Of a stretch of 64,000 nucleotides of DNA, positions 1 to 9,315 are shown piece by piece (positions within the stretch are counted from its first letter, which is position 1; each line of letters starts with the position of its first letter). The position numbers and the translations under genes were made by a program. The notes beneath the pieces were generated by a model. It ran no database searches. It saw nothing but the letters and a program-made list of their open reading frames with translations, and had not been told where the DNA came from. Source of the stretch: an uncultured Caulobacterales bacterium (lineage in GTDB: Bacteria; Pseudomonadota; Alphaproteobacteria; Caulobacterales; Caulobacteraceae); assembly GCA_903900155.1 (NCBI GenBank), contig CAIUMD010000114.1:62001-126000 (forward strand), read 5' to 3'.

Positions 1-2201
1 CCCAGGTCGTAGCTGGCCATCAGCATCTTGCTGTCCTGGCCCTTGATCCGCGAGGGGACCACGTACTCGCCGTCGCGGGTCTTCAGCTTGAAGGTGAAGG
101 CCTCGTCGCCCGTGGCGCTGCTGGGGTTGTGGACCACGACATAGAGATGGCCGCCGGTCTCGGCGTTGACGTTGTGATAGACGCGGACCTTGTCGTTGGA
201 CGGAACGACGGCCTCGCCCTTGTCCATGCGGGTCAGGTCGGGGACGGCGGCGATGAACTCGCCCATCTGCTTGGTCACCCGGATCTTGTCGCGCAGGCCA
301 CGCGCCTCGTCGATCGCCGAGCCGTAGTCGTAGGATGTGAACACCACCGGGGCCGGCAGCCAGCCCCAACTGGTCCCGCCATAGGTCATGTAGAAGCTTT
401 GCAGCGTGATGCCGTTGGCGATGTTGGCGCCGTAGAACACCCGCTGATAGCCGACGCCGCGATGGATGGCGGTGCAGTCGTAGTCGCCGTTGCTGCCCCA
501 GTAGTCGAACCAGCCGCCGCCGAACTCGGCCAGGAAGCCGGGGGTGTTGGGGCTGGCCGAGGCCCCGCCCTTGGCGCCGCCGGGACCGTAGAGGCCCCAG
601 TCCGGCGCGACGCCGGGGCTAGAGGGCTTGGAGTCCACGCGGCAGCTGCCGCCCGGATAGCCGTCGAAAGCGTAGAGGTCGTTGGGGCCCTCGACCGTGC
701 CCGGCACGTCGGAGCCCTTCGGCGCCCAGTAGCCGTTGCGGCCCTTGTCGTTGTGGAAGATCGGGACGGTGATGCCATCCGCCTTGGCCTTGTCGTACAG
801 CCACTTCATGTAGCGCTGCTGCGGGGCGCCGACGACGTCCAGCTCGTTCTCGATCTGGTGGGCGATGACCGTGCCCTGGCCCGTGGTCAGCTGGTGGCGG
901 GCGATGACGGCGTTGATGCGGGTCAGCCACTCGTCCGAGGCCTGGATATATTCCGGCGCGTCGGTGCGGGCGCGAGCGGCCTGATTGACCATCCAGCCGG
1001 GGAAGCCGCCCCGGGTCAGCTCGGCGTTCACGTAAGGTCCGGCGCGGGTGATGACGTACAGGCCTTCTTCCTTGGCCATGGTCAGCACGCGGTCCATGTC
1101 GCGCACGCCGCTGAAGTCGTAGACCCCCTGCTTGGGCGAGTGGTAGCCCCAGTCGAAATAGATCGCGACCGTGTTGTAGCCGCTGGCCTTCATCTTCTGG
1201 AGGATGTCGCGCCAGAGATCCGGGCTGGGTACGCGGAAGGGATGGAACTCGCCGCCCCACGAGAAGATGCGCTGGCCGTCGACCTTTAGCGAGTACTTGT
1301 CCCAGGTGATCTTGTGGGCTTGTGCCGGCTTGGCCGCGACTGCCTGATCGCCGCCTTCCTTCAGCACCGTGAAATGGCGCACCGTGCCCGAAAGCTCAGG
1401 CAGTTCAGCCTTCTGGCTCCAGGTCCTGAAGCCGTCCTTGCTGTCGGAGTACCAGTAGCGCTTGTCCTGGTACGCGTCGAAATAGATCCGCCAGGCGCCG
1501 TCGGGCGTGCGGCTCATGGCCGGGCCTTCCAGGTAGCGGCCCCAGCCGGCCCAGTCGCCGGTTCCCTTCGGGGCCCACGGGCCATCTAGCGACGGGGCGG
1601 TGTAGAGCTCGATGAACTTGGTCGTCTCGTTCTTGGCGAAGGCCTGGTACTGGCCGTCCTGACGCACCACGAACGTGTCGATGAAGTTCGGGCCCAGGCC
1701 CGACAGGATCTTGGGCGCGCTCCAGCTGGCCAGCGCGGCGTCGGTCGCGACGATGCGGTAGGGCTGGAACTGGCCGGCGATGCCGGTGGTCGAGACCGAC
1801 AGGATCAGGCTGATCGAGCCGTCCTGGTCGACGAACCACTCCGGCGCCCAGCTATTGGTCGCGCCCGCCACATCGATATTCACGTCGCGCAGGAAGGTCC
1901 AGTCGACCATGTCCTGGCTGCGGGCCAGGCCGATCGTGTCGCCGGTCCAGCCGGTGGTGTAGGCGACATAGTACCAGCCGTCCGTATGCTTCATCACGCT
2001 GGGATCGCGGATGAGGCCCTTGGGCGGGGTGTAGGCCAGCGGCTTCTTCAGTGTGAACCGGGCGCCGTCGGCCGAGTCGTACACGCTCATGTTCGACTGG
2101 CTGGCGTTGGTGAACGCCGTCATCGTGTAGCGGACGGGCTCGGCCAGAGCGGTGGTCGCGAACAGGGCGGCCGTCAGTCCCAGGACAGGGAGGGCGCGCA
2201 T
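1..2201 (-). CDS. GH43-GH35 two-domain glycosidase, C-terminus cut by window edge
   Basis: The frame is open from an ATG at 2201 to the left edge, giving 733 visible residues and no stop. Residues 1-20 are a signal peptide ending in ALA, so the product is exported. Residues about 25-280 read as a GH43-type five-bladed propeller: the IRDPSVM motif carries the likely base Asp66, and YLEGPAM carries the likely acid Glu225. Residues about 298 onward read as a GH35 beta-galactosidase barrel: GGEFHPFRVP, AGPYVNAE, the acid/base motif HQIENEL (Glu453) and the nucleophile in FLAEFGGGW (Glu559). The protein probably removes arabinose and galactose from pectic side chains, which is inferred from the neighbours. 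The start is 2 bp after the stop of the mutarotase gene, so it belongs to the same left-running operon. Having both catalytic domains in one chain is unusual. The GH43 subfamily specificity cannot be read. Confidence 0.85.
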   Translation of the reverse strand, partial: MRALPVLGLTAALFATTALAEPVRYTMTAFTNASQSNMSVYDSADGARFTLKKPLAYTPPKGLIRDPSVMKHTDGWYYVAYTTGWTGDTIGLARSQDMVDWTFLRDVNIDVAGATNSWAPEWFVDQDGSISLILSVSTTGIAGQFQPYRIVATDAALASWSAPKILSGLGPNFIDTFVVRQDGQYQAFAKNETTKFIELYTAPSLDGPWAPKGTGDWAGWGRYLEGPAMSRTPDGAWRIYFDAYQDKRYWYSDSKDGFRTWSQKAELPELSGTVRHFTVLKEGGDQAVAAKPAQAHKITWDKYSLKVDGQRIFSWGGEFHPFRVPSPDLWRDILQKMKASGYNTVAIYFDWGYHSPKQGVYDFSGVRDMDRVLTMAKEEGLYVITRAGPYVNAELTRGGFPGWMVNQAARARTDAPEYIQASDEWLTRINAVIARHQLTTGQGTVIAHQIENELDVVGAPQQRYMKWLYDKAKADGITVPIFHNDKGRNGYWAPKGSDVPGTVEGPNDLYAFDGYPGGSCRVDSKPSSPGVAPDWGLYGPGGAKGGASASPNTPGFLAEFGGGWFDYWGSNGDYDCTAIHRGVGYQRVFYGANIANGITLQSFYMTYGGTSWGWLPAPVVFTSYDYGSAIDEARGLRDKIRVTKQMGEFIAAVPDLTRMDKGEAVVPSNDKVRVYHNVNAETGGHLYVVVHNPSSATGDEAFTFKLKTRDGEYVVPSRIKGQDSKMLMASYDL

Positions 2202-2203
2202 GC

Positions 2204-2536
2204 TCAGCCCTCGAAATAGAAGACGGGCTTCAGCGGCCACTCGACGGGCCTGTTGTCGGGATGGACCTCCATCAGGTCGGCCATGAAGTCCCACCAGCGC
2301 TTCATCACCGGCTGCAGCGGCAGGGCGTCCTTCTTGTGGTCGGGGCGCAGGCGCAGCACGGCGAAGAGGCTCATGGTCTCTTCGTCCAGGAAGATCGAAT
2401 AGTCGTGGACGCCCGCCTCGCGGAGCGCGGCTGTCAGGTCGGGCCACAGTTCGTCATGACGGCGCTCGTACTCGGCGGCGACGCCGGGCTTCAGCTGCAT
2501 GCGGAAGGCGAGGGGGCGGCTTTCCGTCGTCGTCAT
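2204..2536 (-). CDS. rhaM: L-rhamnose mutarotase
   Basis: This 110-residue protein has the length and pattern of the L-rhamnose mutarotase family (formerly DUF718): RMQLKPG near the start, YERRHDELWP, then DYSIFLDEE and LFAVLRL. It interconverts alpha and beta L-rhamnopyranose so that the dehydrogenase gets the right anomer. The ATG start is well supported by an AGGAGGAAG ribosome site immediately upstream. It follows the lactonase gene by 48 bp and precedes the GH43-GH35 gene by 2 bp. Fucose mutarotases are similar, but the rhamnonate dehydratase in the same operon favours rhamnose. Confidence 0.88.
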   Translation of the reverse strand: MTTTESRPLAFRMQLKPGVAAEYERRHDELWPDLTAALREAGVHDYSIFLDEETMSLFAVLRLRPDHKKDALPLQPVMKRWWDFMADLMEVHPDNRPVEWPLKPVFYFEG

Positions 2537-2584
2537 CGTCTTCCTCCTGAGTGTTGTTGTTTTTCTTTTTTGGTCTTGGTTGCG

Positions 2585-3490
2585 TCAGGTGAGGCGGTAG
2601 ATCCGCCTGGCCGTTCCCGCGAACAGCGTCTCGCGCTCGTCGTGACTGAAGTTGGCCGTGATCGCGTCATAGGCGGCGTAGAAACCGCCGAAGCTGCCGT
2701 GCGCCCGCTCGACCGGGAAGTTGCTGGCGAACATGCAGCGCTCGACCCCGAAGGTCTCGATGACCTGGAGCACGAAGGGCTTGAGGCTGGCGGTGGTCCA
2801 GGCGCGGTCGACCATGGCCAGGCCCGAGATCTTGCAGGACACGTTCGGACGCTGGGCTAGCAGGGCTAGCCCCTCGCGCCAGGCGGCCAAACCTGCTTCG
2901 TCACGGTCGGTCGGCATGCCGGCGTGGTTGACGATCAGCGGGATGTCCGGATGGGCGTCGGCCAGCTGCGCGGCCGTCGCCATCTGCGAGGCGTAGAGCT
3001 GCAGGTCGAACGACAGGCCGTACTTGGCCAGCAGGGCGAAGCCCTTGCGCCACTGGTCGTCCAGCAGCTTGTCGGTCGGGCCGTAGGTCTTGGCCGGGTC
3101 CTCGTGCCAGTTGACGATCTGGCGGATACCGCGAACGCTCCGGCGCTCGGCGTGGGCCGCCAGCATCGCCTCGACGTCCGTATCATCCAGATTGGCTCCG
3201 GCGACGATGCCGCCGATCATGCCGCGCTGGTCGGCTATGCCTTGCAGCCAGTCGGTCTCGGATAGCTGGTCCTTGGACGGCAGGCCGCACTCGACATGTA
3301 CGACCTGGACGACGTTCCAGCCCTTCGCATCGGCCAGATAGTCGTCCAGCCCATAGGACTTGTAGGCGATGCCGGACATGTCGCCGGCCGGGTTGTTGGG
3401 CAGCGGCGTGTCCTGGAGCCAGGCGTAGTAGTGCCGATCGAGGTCCCACAGATGCATGTGGGGATCGACGATGGGGCCGGTGTACGCCAT
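2585..3490 (-). CDS. Amidohydrolase-family sugar lactonase, likely L-rhamnono-lactonase
   Basis: The product has 301 residues and is an amidohydrolase-2 (PF04909) protein. It opens with IVDPHMHLWDL, giving the HxH metal motif, followed by VHVECG, a NHAGMP segment about two thirds in, and MFASNFPVE near the end, which supplies the catalytic Asn/Asp region. Relatives hydrolyse L-fucono-, L-rhamnono- or related sugar lactones. Placed between the KDR dehydrogenase and the mutarotase, it most likely hydrolyses the lactone made by L-rhamnose dehydrogenase. No signal peptide is seen, so it is cytoplasmic. The assignment to rhamnono-lactone rests on operon context; the family itself is not substrate-diagnostic. 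Confidence 0.8.
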   Translation of the reverse strand: MAYTGPIVDPHMHLWDLDRHYYAWLQDTPLPNNPAGDMSGIAYKSYGLDDYLADAKGWNVVQVVHVECGLPSKDQLSETDWLQGIADQRGMIGGIVAGANLDDTDVEAMLAAHAERRSVRGIRQIVNWHEDPAKTYGPTDKLLDDQWRKGFALLAKYGLSFDLQLYASQMATAAQLADAHPDIPLIVNHAGMPTDRDEAGLAAWREGLALLAQRPNVSCKISGLAMVDRAWTTASLKPFVLQVIETFGVERCMFASNFPVERAHGSFGGFYAAYDAITANFSHDERETLFAGTARRIYRLT

Positions 3491-3505
3491 GGCTCCAGTC
3501 TCGCT

Positions 3506-4258
3506 CTAGAAGGTGGTCCGGCCGCCGGAGGTGTCGAAGGTCGAGGCGGTGGTGAAGCTGCACTCCTCCGACGCCATGAAGCAGACCATGGCGGCGCTCT
3601 CGTGAACTTCGCCCAGGCGACCCATCGGGATCTTGCCCTTCATGTACTCGACTTGGCTGGCGGGCAGCTGTTCCAGGATCGGGCTCTCGAAGGTGGCCGG
3701 GGTCAGGCTGTTGACGATGACGCCCTTGGTGGCCAGCTCCTTGCCTAGCGACTTGGTCAGGCCGATCACCGCCGCCTTAGACGCCGAATAGGCGCCGGCG
3801 TTGGGGTTGCCCTCTTTACCGGCCACCGAGGCGACGTTGACGATGCGGCCGTAGCCCTGGGCGATCATGATCGGCGCCACGGCCTTGCAGCAGTAGAAGA
3901 CGCCGTTGACGTTGATGTCGAACACACGCTTCCAGCTGTCGGTGGGGTACTCATAGACCGGGGCGGTGGCGCCGGTGATGCCGGCCGAGGCGACCAGGAT
4001 GTCGATGCGGCCCAGGGCCTCGCTCGAGGCCCGGCCGGCGGCCAGCACCGCGGCTTCGTCCGAGACGTCCAGCGCGACGGTGAAGCTGGCGCCGACCTCT
4101 TCAGCCGCGGCCTTCAGGCCATCGGCGTCCAGGTCCCATAGGGCGACCTTGCCGCCTTCGGCGACGATGCGGGCGGCCACGGCCTTGCCCAGGCCCGAGG
4201 CGCCGCCGGTGACGACCGCGGTGCGGCCGGCGAAGCGGTTGGGGTAGACGGTGGTCAC
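3506..4258 (-). CDS. SDR dehydrogenase, likely 2-keto-3-deoxy-L-rhamnonate 4-dehydrogenase
   Basis: This 250-residue classical short-chain dehydrogenase has the NAD(P) motif TGGASGLG at residues 18-25, an acidic residue after beta 2 (WDLDAD) suggesting NAD preference, and the YSASK catalytic motif. The GTG start overlaps the stop of the FAH-type gene by 4 bp (GTGA), so the two are translationally coupled. In the non-phosphorylated L-rhamnose pathway such an enzyme oxidises 2-keto-3-deoxy-L-rhamnonate at C4 to the 2,4-diketo acid, the substrate of the adjacent hydrolase. That role is inferred from this pairing. An L-fuconate equivalent is the alternative, made unlikely by RhmD. Confidence 0.82.
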   Translation of the reverse strand: MTTVYPNRFAGRTAVVTGGASGLGKAVAARIVAEGGKVALWDLDADGLKAAAEEVGASFTVALDVSDEAAVLAAGRASSEALGRIDILVASAGITGATAPVYEYPTDSWKRVFDINVNGVFYCCKAVAPIMIAQGYGRIVNVASVAGKEGNPNAGAYSASKAAVIGLTKSLGKELATKGVIVNSLTPATFESPILEQLPASQVEYMKGKIPMGRLGEVHESAAMVCFMASEECSFTTASTFDTSGGRTTF

Positions 4259-5118
4259 TGAGCGCCGTCCTTCGACCAGGCGACGACGATCTGACGTTGC
4301 TCGCCCAGCTTCTCGATGCCTAAGCGGATCTCATCGCCGGCCTTCAGGTAGACGGGCTCGGGCTTCTGCCCCATGCCTACGCCCGGAGGCGTGCCGGTGG
4401 TGATCAGGTCGCCGGGCTCCAGCGTCATGAACTCGCTGATATACGAGACCAGCTTGCTGATCGGGAAGATCATGGTCTTGGACGAGCCGTCCTGCTTGCG
4501 CTGGCCGTTGACGTCCAGCCACATGGCGAGGTTCTGGGGATCACCGACCTCGTCCGAGGTGACCATCCACGGACCCACGGGGCCAAAGGTGTCGCAGCCC
4601 TTGCCCTTGTCCCAGGTGCCGCCGCGCTCGATTTGGAAGGCGCGTTCCGAGACGTCGTTGATCAGGACGTAGCCGGCCACGTAGTCGAGGGCTTCGGCTT
4701 CCGAGACGTACGAGGCGCGCGAGCCGATCACGACGCCCAGCTCGACTTCCCAGTCGGTCTTTTCCGAACCGCGCGGGATCATCACGTTGTCATTCGGACC
4801 GGTCAGGCAGCTGACGGCCTTGGTGAACAGGACCGGCTCGGCCGGGATCGGCAGGTTCGACTCGGCGGCGTGGTCGGCAAAGTTCAGGCCCACGGCGATG
4901 AACTTGGAGACGCCGTTCACCGGCACGCCGTAGCGGGGCGAGCCCTCGACCAGCGGCAGCGAGGCCGGATCGATGGCGGCCAGGGCCTTCAGGCTGGCCG
5001 GCGACAGTTGGGCGCCGGTGATGTCGGCCACGTGGCCCGACAGATCGCGGATCTTGCCTTCGGCGTCGAGCAGGCCGGGCTTCTCGGAGCCCTTGGGGCC
5101 GTAGCGGAGCAGTTTCAT
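4255..5118 (-). CDS. FAH-family 2,4-diketo-3-deoxy-L-rhamnonate hydrolase
   Basis: The 287-residue protein belongs to the fumarylacetoacetate hydrolase family. The family core is visible as FIAVGLNFADHAAE, the acidic metal triad region DWEVELGVVIG, YVLINDVSER, and the C-terminal TTGTPPGVGMG. It is expected to cleave the 2,4-diketo-3-deoxy acid hydrolytically to pyruvate and L-lactate. This fits the FMN L-lactate dehydrogenase gene 3 kb away in the same cluster. It lies between rhmD (21 bp) and the SDR gene (4-bp overlap). Cytoplasmic; no signal sequence. Confidence 0.85.
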   Translation of the reverse strand: MKLLRYGPKGSEKPGLLDAEGKIRDLSGHVADITGAQLSPASLKALAAIDPASLPLVEGSPRYGVPVNGVSKFIAVGLNFADHAAESNLPIPAEPVLFTKAVSCLTGPNDNVMIPRGSEKTDWEVELGVVIGSRASYVSEAEALDYVAGYVLINDVSERAFQIERGGTWDKGKGCDTFGPVGPWMVTSDEVGDPQNLAMWLDVNGQRKQDGSSKTMIFPISKLVSYISEFMTLEPGDLITTGTPPGVGMGQKPEPVYLKAGDEIRLGIEKLGEQRQIVVAWSKDGAQ

Positions 5119-5139
5119 GGGTCTACGCTTTCAAATGGA

Positions 5140-6318
5140 TCAGCGGGCGTAAGGACGGTGCAGACCGACCTCGCGATTGAGTTCGACGCCAAAGCCTGGC
5201 GCGTCGGAGAGCTTGAGCTTGCCGTTCACGGGCACGGGTTCGCCGATCAGCTGCGGATGGAACATCGGCGTCACCTCGTCGGCCTTCGGAGCCATCATCA
5301 GGAACTCGGCGAACGGGCTGTTATGGCGCGTGATGACGAAGTGGTAGCTGTAGACCGACGAGCCGTGCGGGATCATCATCACGCCCTTGCTGTCGGCCAG
5401 GTTGGCGATCTTGATCAGCTCGGTGACGCCGCCGCACCAGCCCACGTCCGGCTGGATGATGTCGCAGCACTCCATCTCCAGCAGCATGCGGAAGCCCCAG
5501 CGGGTGGCTTCGTGCTCGCCGGTGGTGACCAGCATGCCCTTGGGCGCGTTCTTCTTCAGGTCGCGATAGCCCCAGTAGTCGTCGGGGCTGAGGGCCTCCT
5601 CGATCCACTTCAGCCCGTACTCGTGGGCCTTGTGCGCCAGCTTGGTGGCGTAGTTCAGGTCCAGCGCCATCCAGCAGTCGAACATCAGCCAGAAGTCCTC
5701 GCCGCAGCGCTCACGCATCGTGGCTAGCTCTTCGAGGTTCTTGCGCAGGCCTTCCTCGCCTTCGGCCGGGCCATGGTGCAGGGGCATCTTGCCGCCGATG
5801 AAACCCATCTGCTTGGCCAGGTCGGGGCGGGCGCCCGTGGCGTAGAAGGTCAGCTCGTCACGGACCTTGCCGCCCAGCAGGGCGTAGACCGGCTCCTGGC
5901 GCAGCTTGCCCAGCAGGTCGTACAGCGCCAGGTCGACGCCCGAGATGGCGTTCACGACCAAGCCCTTGCGGCCATAGTACTGGGTGGAGAAGTACATCTG
6001 GTCCCAGATCTTCTCGACCTCGGTCGGGTCGCGGCCTTCCAGGAAGCGGGCCAGGTGCTTCTCGACGATATAGGCGGCGGGCTCGCCGCCGGTGGTCACC
6101 GCGAAGCCGATCGTGCCGTCGGCGGCCTCGATCTCGACGACCAGCGTGCCCAGCACATTGATGCCGAAGCTTTGGCGGCTCTGGCGATATTCCGGATAGC
6201 GCGACATCGGCGTGGCGATGTGATCGTCGATCCAGTGGCCGTCACCTTGGTCATGATAGTCGGCGCCGCCCCCTCGGACGACGAACGCGCGTACATGCTT
6301 GATGACCGGAAACGCCAT
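5140..6318 (-). CDS. rhmD: L-rhamnonate dehydratase
   Basis: An enolase-superfamily protein of 392 residues from the chosen ATG at 6318. It resembles remembered E. coli RhmD in long stretches: [66 protein letters not shown] and PHGSSVYS. It dehydrates L-rhamnonate to 2-keto-3-deoxy-L-rhamnonate using Mg2+. The open frame continues 18 codons further upstream, but the residue pattern of the family begins at [12 protein letters not shown], and a GGAG lies about 12 bases before this ATG. This gene fixes the sugar specificity of the whole cluster as L-rhamnose. It is the first gene of the left-running operon, divergent from the IclR gene. Confidence 0.93.
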   Translation of the reverse strand: MAFPVIKHVRAFVVRGGGADYHDQGDGHWIDDHIATPMSRYPEYRQSRQSFGINVLGTLVVEIEAADGTIGFAVTTGGEPAAYIVEKHLARFLEGRDPTEVEKIWDQMYFSTQYYGRKGLVVNAISGVDLALYDLLGKLRQEPVYALLGGKVRDELTFYATGARPDLAKQMGFIGGKMPLHHGPAEGEEGLRKNLEELATMRERCGEDFWLMFDCWMALDLNYATKLAHKAHEYGLKWIEEALSPDDYWGYRDLKKNAPKGMLVTTGEHEATRWGFRMLLEMECCDIIQPDVGWCGGVTELIKIANLADSKGVMMIPHGSSVYSYHFVITRHNSPFAEFLMMAPKADEVTPMFHPQLIGEPVPVNGKLKLSDAPGFGVELNREVGLHRPYAR

Positions 6319-6548
6319 GGACGACGAGGCTCCAACCTTGGGGCGGTCGTTTCGGACGCCGCCCTGGGACAAGGGAGATGCGCTTGCCGGAAGCGTTCCG
6401 GCAGGCCCGTGACGCCGCCTTTAGGCCGCGCCTACCTCCCCAACATAACCTATGACACGCTATCGGTTCGCGAGGTCGGCGGGCTCGCAAAGAGTCGCCG
6501 TCGTTCCGCTTGCCTTGCGTTCCACAATATGAGAGGTAGTGCTACAAA
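6319..6548. promoter_or_regulatory. Divergent control region between rhmD and the IclR gene
   Basis: These 230 bases separate the two divergent rhamnose transcripts. The stretch from about 6425 to 6548 is noticeably more AT-rich than the flanks and must hold both promoters. I could not pick out a clean inverted repeat that would be a convincing IclR operator, nor confident -35/-10 pairs. A GAGAGG about 12 bases before the ATG at 6549 is the probable ribosome site of the regulator. Confidence 0.5.
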
Positions 6549-7370
6549 ATGAAACCAGCGTCAAGGGGAGCGGAACCGGTGGCGGCGGACGAAAGCGCGA
6601 CGACCAAGTCTCCCAGCGGCAGCCAAACCCTGTTCCGGGGCCTGGATCTGCTGGACGTGGTCGCCGAGTCCGGGACTATCGCCTTGCCCGCACTCGCCAA
6701 GCAGCTTGGCCTGACCCGCAGCACGACGCACCGCCTGGCCACGGCCCTGGTCGAGCGCCGTCTGCTCTCGCAGGCGCCGCGCGAAGGCTACAGCCTGGGG
6801 TCCAAGCTCCTGGAGCTGGGCTATCTGGCCAGCCAGCAGATGGACTTGCCGCGGATCGCGCGTCCGCACCTGGAAAAGCTGTGGGAAGAGACCGAGGACA
6901 CCGTGCACCTGGGCGTGCTGGACGATGACCGGGCCCTGTACCTGGACAAGCTGACCGGCCGCCGCCGCATCAATATCAGCTCGCGCGTGGGCGATCGCCA
7001 GCCGATCCGCTCTACGGGCCTGGGCAAGGCGTTGGTGCTGGACGACACCGAGGACCGCTGGCGCACCCTGTACCGCTCGGAAGGTCAGGCCCTGCCGGGC
7101 GCGCCGGACGAGAAGCAGTGGATCGACTGGATGCGCGACTATTCCAAGCGCGGCATCGCCTTCGACCTGGAAGAGAACGAGGACCGGATCCGCTGTGTCG
7201 CCGCGCCGATCCGCGGGGCCTCGGGCCAGATCGTCGGGGCGATCAGCGTCTCGGGCGCGGCCCAGTACATGGATGACGACCGCATGACCACGCTGGTCGA
7301 CGACGTGCGCGACACAGCCAACGCCATCGGCCGCGACCTGGGCTGGAACGGAAAGCGGCTGGCCCGCTGA
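6549..7370 (+). CDS. IclR-family regulator of the rhamnose cluster
   Basis: A 273-residue IclR-type protein. The N-terminal winged helix is at about residues 28-85 (GLDLLDVVAESG, then QLGLTRSTTHRLATAL as the recognition helix). The C-terminal effector domain follows, with the typical HLGVLDD, STGLGKALV and RGIAFDLEEN segments. It sits between the two divergent catabolic operons and 22 bp before the L-rhamnose dehydrogenase gene, so it probably controls both arms. The likely ligand is a rhamnose pathway intermediate such as L-KDR; this is inference. Confidence 0.9.
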   Translation: MKPASRGAEPVAADESATTKSPSGSQTLFRGLDLLDVVAESGTIALPALAKQLGLTRSTTHRLATALVERRLLSQAPREGYSLGSKLLELGYLASQQMDLPRIARPHLEKLWEETEDTVHLGVLDDDRALYLDKLTGRRRINISSRVGDRQPIRSTGLGKALVLDDTEDRWRTLYRSEGQALPGAPDEKQWIDWMRDYSKRGIAFDLEENEDRIRCVAAPIRGASGQIVGAISVSGAAQYMDDDRMTTLVDDVRDTANAIGRDLGWNGKRLAR

Positions 7371-7392
7371 TGAGTAAACGCAAGAGGTAGTG

Positions 7393-8154
7393 ATGCTGCT
7401 GAAGGACAAGGTGGTGCTGGTGACCGGCGCCTCGCAGGGGATCGGCAAGGCCGCCGCGATCGGATGCGCCCAGCACGGCGCGGACGTGGCGATGAACTAC
7501 CACTCCGACGAGGCCGGGGCCGCCGACGCCGTCGCCCAGATCGAGGCGTTGGGCCGCCGCGCCATCGCCATCAAGGGCGACGTCGCGCAGGTCGAGACCG
7601 CGCAGTCCTTCGTGCAGGCCGCCGTGCATGCGTTCGGCAAGGTCGACGTGTTCGTCAACAACGCCGGCATCTGCCCCTTCCACGCCTTCCTCGACATGCC
7701 GCCCGAGGTCATGGAGCGGACGATGAAGGTGAACCTGTTCGGCGCCTATTACATGGTCCAGGCGGCGGCCAACCAGATGGTCCGTCAAGGCAACGGCGGC
7801 GCCATCATCGCCGTCAGCTCGATCAGCGCCTTGGTCGGCGGCGGCATGCAGACGCACTACACCCCGACCAAGGCCGGCGTGCACAGCCTGATGCAGTCGA
7901 CGGCCATCGCGCTGGGCAAGTACGGCATCCGCTGCAACTCGGTGCTGCCGGGCACCATCGAGACGGCGATCAACAAGGAAGACCTGGCCGACGTCGCCAA
8001 GCGCGAATACATGGCCGGCCGCATCCCGCTGGGCCGCCTGGGCGAACCCGACGACCTGGCCGGCCCGATCGTGTTCCTGGCCTCGGACCTCGCCAAGTAC
8101 GTGACCGGCGCGGCCCTGCTGGTCGACGGCGGCGCGTTCGTGAACCTGCAGTAG
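7393..8154 (+). CDS. L-rhamnose 1-dehydrogenase (SDR)
   Basis: A 253-residue short-chain dehydrogenase starting LLKDKVVLVTG after Met. It has the nucleotide motif TGASQGIG, the NNAG motif, and YTPTK in place of the more usual YxASK catalytic run (Tyr and Lys conserved). The pattern, including GICPFHAFLDMP, matches remembered bacterial L-rhamnose 1-dehydrogenases, which oxidise L-rhamnose to L-rhamnono-lactone. A GTG directly precedes the ATG; the ATG at 7393 is preferred because AGAGG lies 5 bases before it. It is 22 bp after the regulator and 18 bp before lldD, so it is probably the second gene of that transcript. Confidence 0.87.
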   Translation: MLLKDKVVLVTGASQGIGKAAAIGCAQHGADVAMNYHSDEAGAADAVAQIEALGRRAIAIKGDVAQVETAQSFVQAAVHAFGKVDVFVNNAGICPFHAFLDMPPEVMERTMKVNLFGAYYMVQAAANQMVRQGNGGAIIAVSSISALVGGGMQTHYTPTKAGVHSLMQSTAIALGKYGIRCNSVLPGTIETAINKEDLADVAKREYMAGRIPLGRLGEPDDLAGPIVFLASDLAKYVTGAALLVDGGAFVNLQ

Positions 8155-8172
8155 TCACGTGATCGTCTCCCA

Positions 8173-9315
8173 ATGATCGTCTCGTCCACCACGGACTTCC
8201 GCGAGGCGGCGCGGCGCAAGCTGCCGCGCTTCCTGTTCGACTATATCGACGGCGGCGCCTATGCCGAACGGACCCTGGGCCGCAACGTCTCGGACCTGGC
8301 CGACATCGCCCTGCGCCAGCGGGTGCTGAAGGACGTCTCGGCCGGGGATCCCTCGACCACGCTGTTCGGTGTCAAGCAGGCCCTGCCGGTGGCCCTGGCC
8401 CCGGTCGGCCTGACGGGCATGTACGCCCGCCGGGGCGAGTGCCAGGCCGCGCGCGCCGCCGCCAAGAAGGGCGTGCCGTTCTGCCTGTCGACCGTCTCGG
8501 TCTGCGATGTCGACGAGGTCAGCAAGGCCTCGTCAGCGCCGATCTGGTTCCAGCTCTATGTGCTGCGCGACCGCGCCTTCATGCGTGACCTGCTGGACCG
8601 CGCCAGCGCGGCCGGGGCCACGGCCCTGGTGTTCACGGTCGACATGCCCGTGCCCGGCGCCCGCTATCGCGACGCGCACTCGGGGATGAGCGGTCCCAAC
8701 GCCGCCGCCCGCCGCATGGTCCAGGCGATGTTCAAGCCGCAGTGGGCCTGGGACGTCGGGGTGATGGGCCATCCCCACACCTTGGGCAATGTTGCGCCGG
8801 TGCTGGGCAAGAACTCGGGCCTTGAGGACTTCATGGGGTGGCTGGGGGCGAACTTCGACCCCTCCATCCAGTGGAAGGACCTGGAGTGGATCCGCGACCT
8901 GTGGAAGGGCCCGCTGATCATCAAGGGCGTGCTCGACCCCGAGGACGCCAAGGCCGCCGCCGATATCGGCGCGGACGGGGTCGTGGTTTCCAACCACGGC
9001 GGTCGTCAGCTGGATGGCGTGCTGTCCTCGGCCCGCGCCCTGCCGGCCATCGCCGACGCGGTGGGCGACAAGCTGACCGTGCTGGCCGACGGCGGCGTGC
9101 GCTCGGGTCTGGACGTGGTGCGGATGCTGGCCCTGGGCGCCAAGGGCGTCCTGCTGGGCCGGGCCTTCGTCTACGCCCTGGCGGCGCGGGGCGAGGCGGG
9201 GGTCACCCAGCTGCTGGACCTGATCGAGAAGGAGATGCGCGTGGCCATGGCCCTGACGGGCGTGCGCGACGTGGCTTCGATCGACCGGTCGATCCTGGCC
9301 GAGCTGGAGCGGTGA
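8173..9315 (+). CDS. lldD: FMN-dependent L-lactate dehydrogenase
   Basis: A 380-residue alpha-hydroxy-acid oxidase family flavoprotein with the LldD pattern: [20 protein letters not shown] near the start, [53 protein letters not shown] (active-site His-Gly-Gly-Arg) and [19 protein letters not shown] for FMN phosphate binding. It oxidises L-lactate to pyruvate and passes electrons to the membrane chain. Its presence here makes metabolic sense because the diketo-acid hydrolase of this cluster releases L-lactate. Other alpha-hydroxy acids cannot be excluded. It ends in a GTGA overlap with the next gene. Confidence 0.88.
   Translation: MIVSSTTDFREAARRKLPRFLFDYIDGGAYAERTLGRNVSDLADIALRQRVLKDVSAGDPSTTLFGVKQALPVALAPVGLTGMYARRGECQAARAAAKKGVPFCLSTVSVCDVDEVSKASSAPIWFQLYVLRDRAFMRDLLDRASAAGATALVFTVDMPVPGARYRDAHSGMSGPNAAARRMVQAMFKPQWAWDVGVMGHPHTLGNVAPVLGKNSGLEDFMGWLGANFDPSIQWKDLEWIRDLWKGPLIIKGVLDPEDAKAAADIGADGVVVSNHGGRQLDGVLSSARALPAIADAVGDKLTVLADGGVRSGLDVVRMLALGAKGVLLGRAFVYALAARGEAGVTQLLDLIEKEMRVAMALTGVRDVASIDRSILAELER

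Noticed and set aside
129..1289. Plus-strand open frame of 386 codons opposite the GH43-GH35 gene
   Set aside because: Low-complexity Gly/Ala/Val/Asp translation typical of antisense frames; the minus strand encodes clear glycosidase motifs through the same bases.
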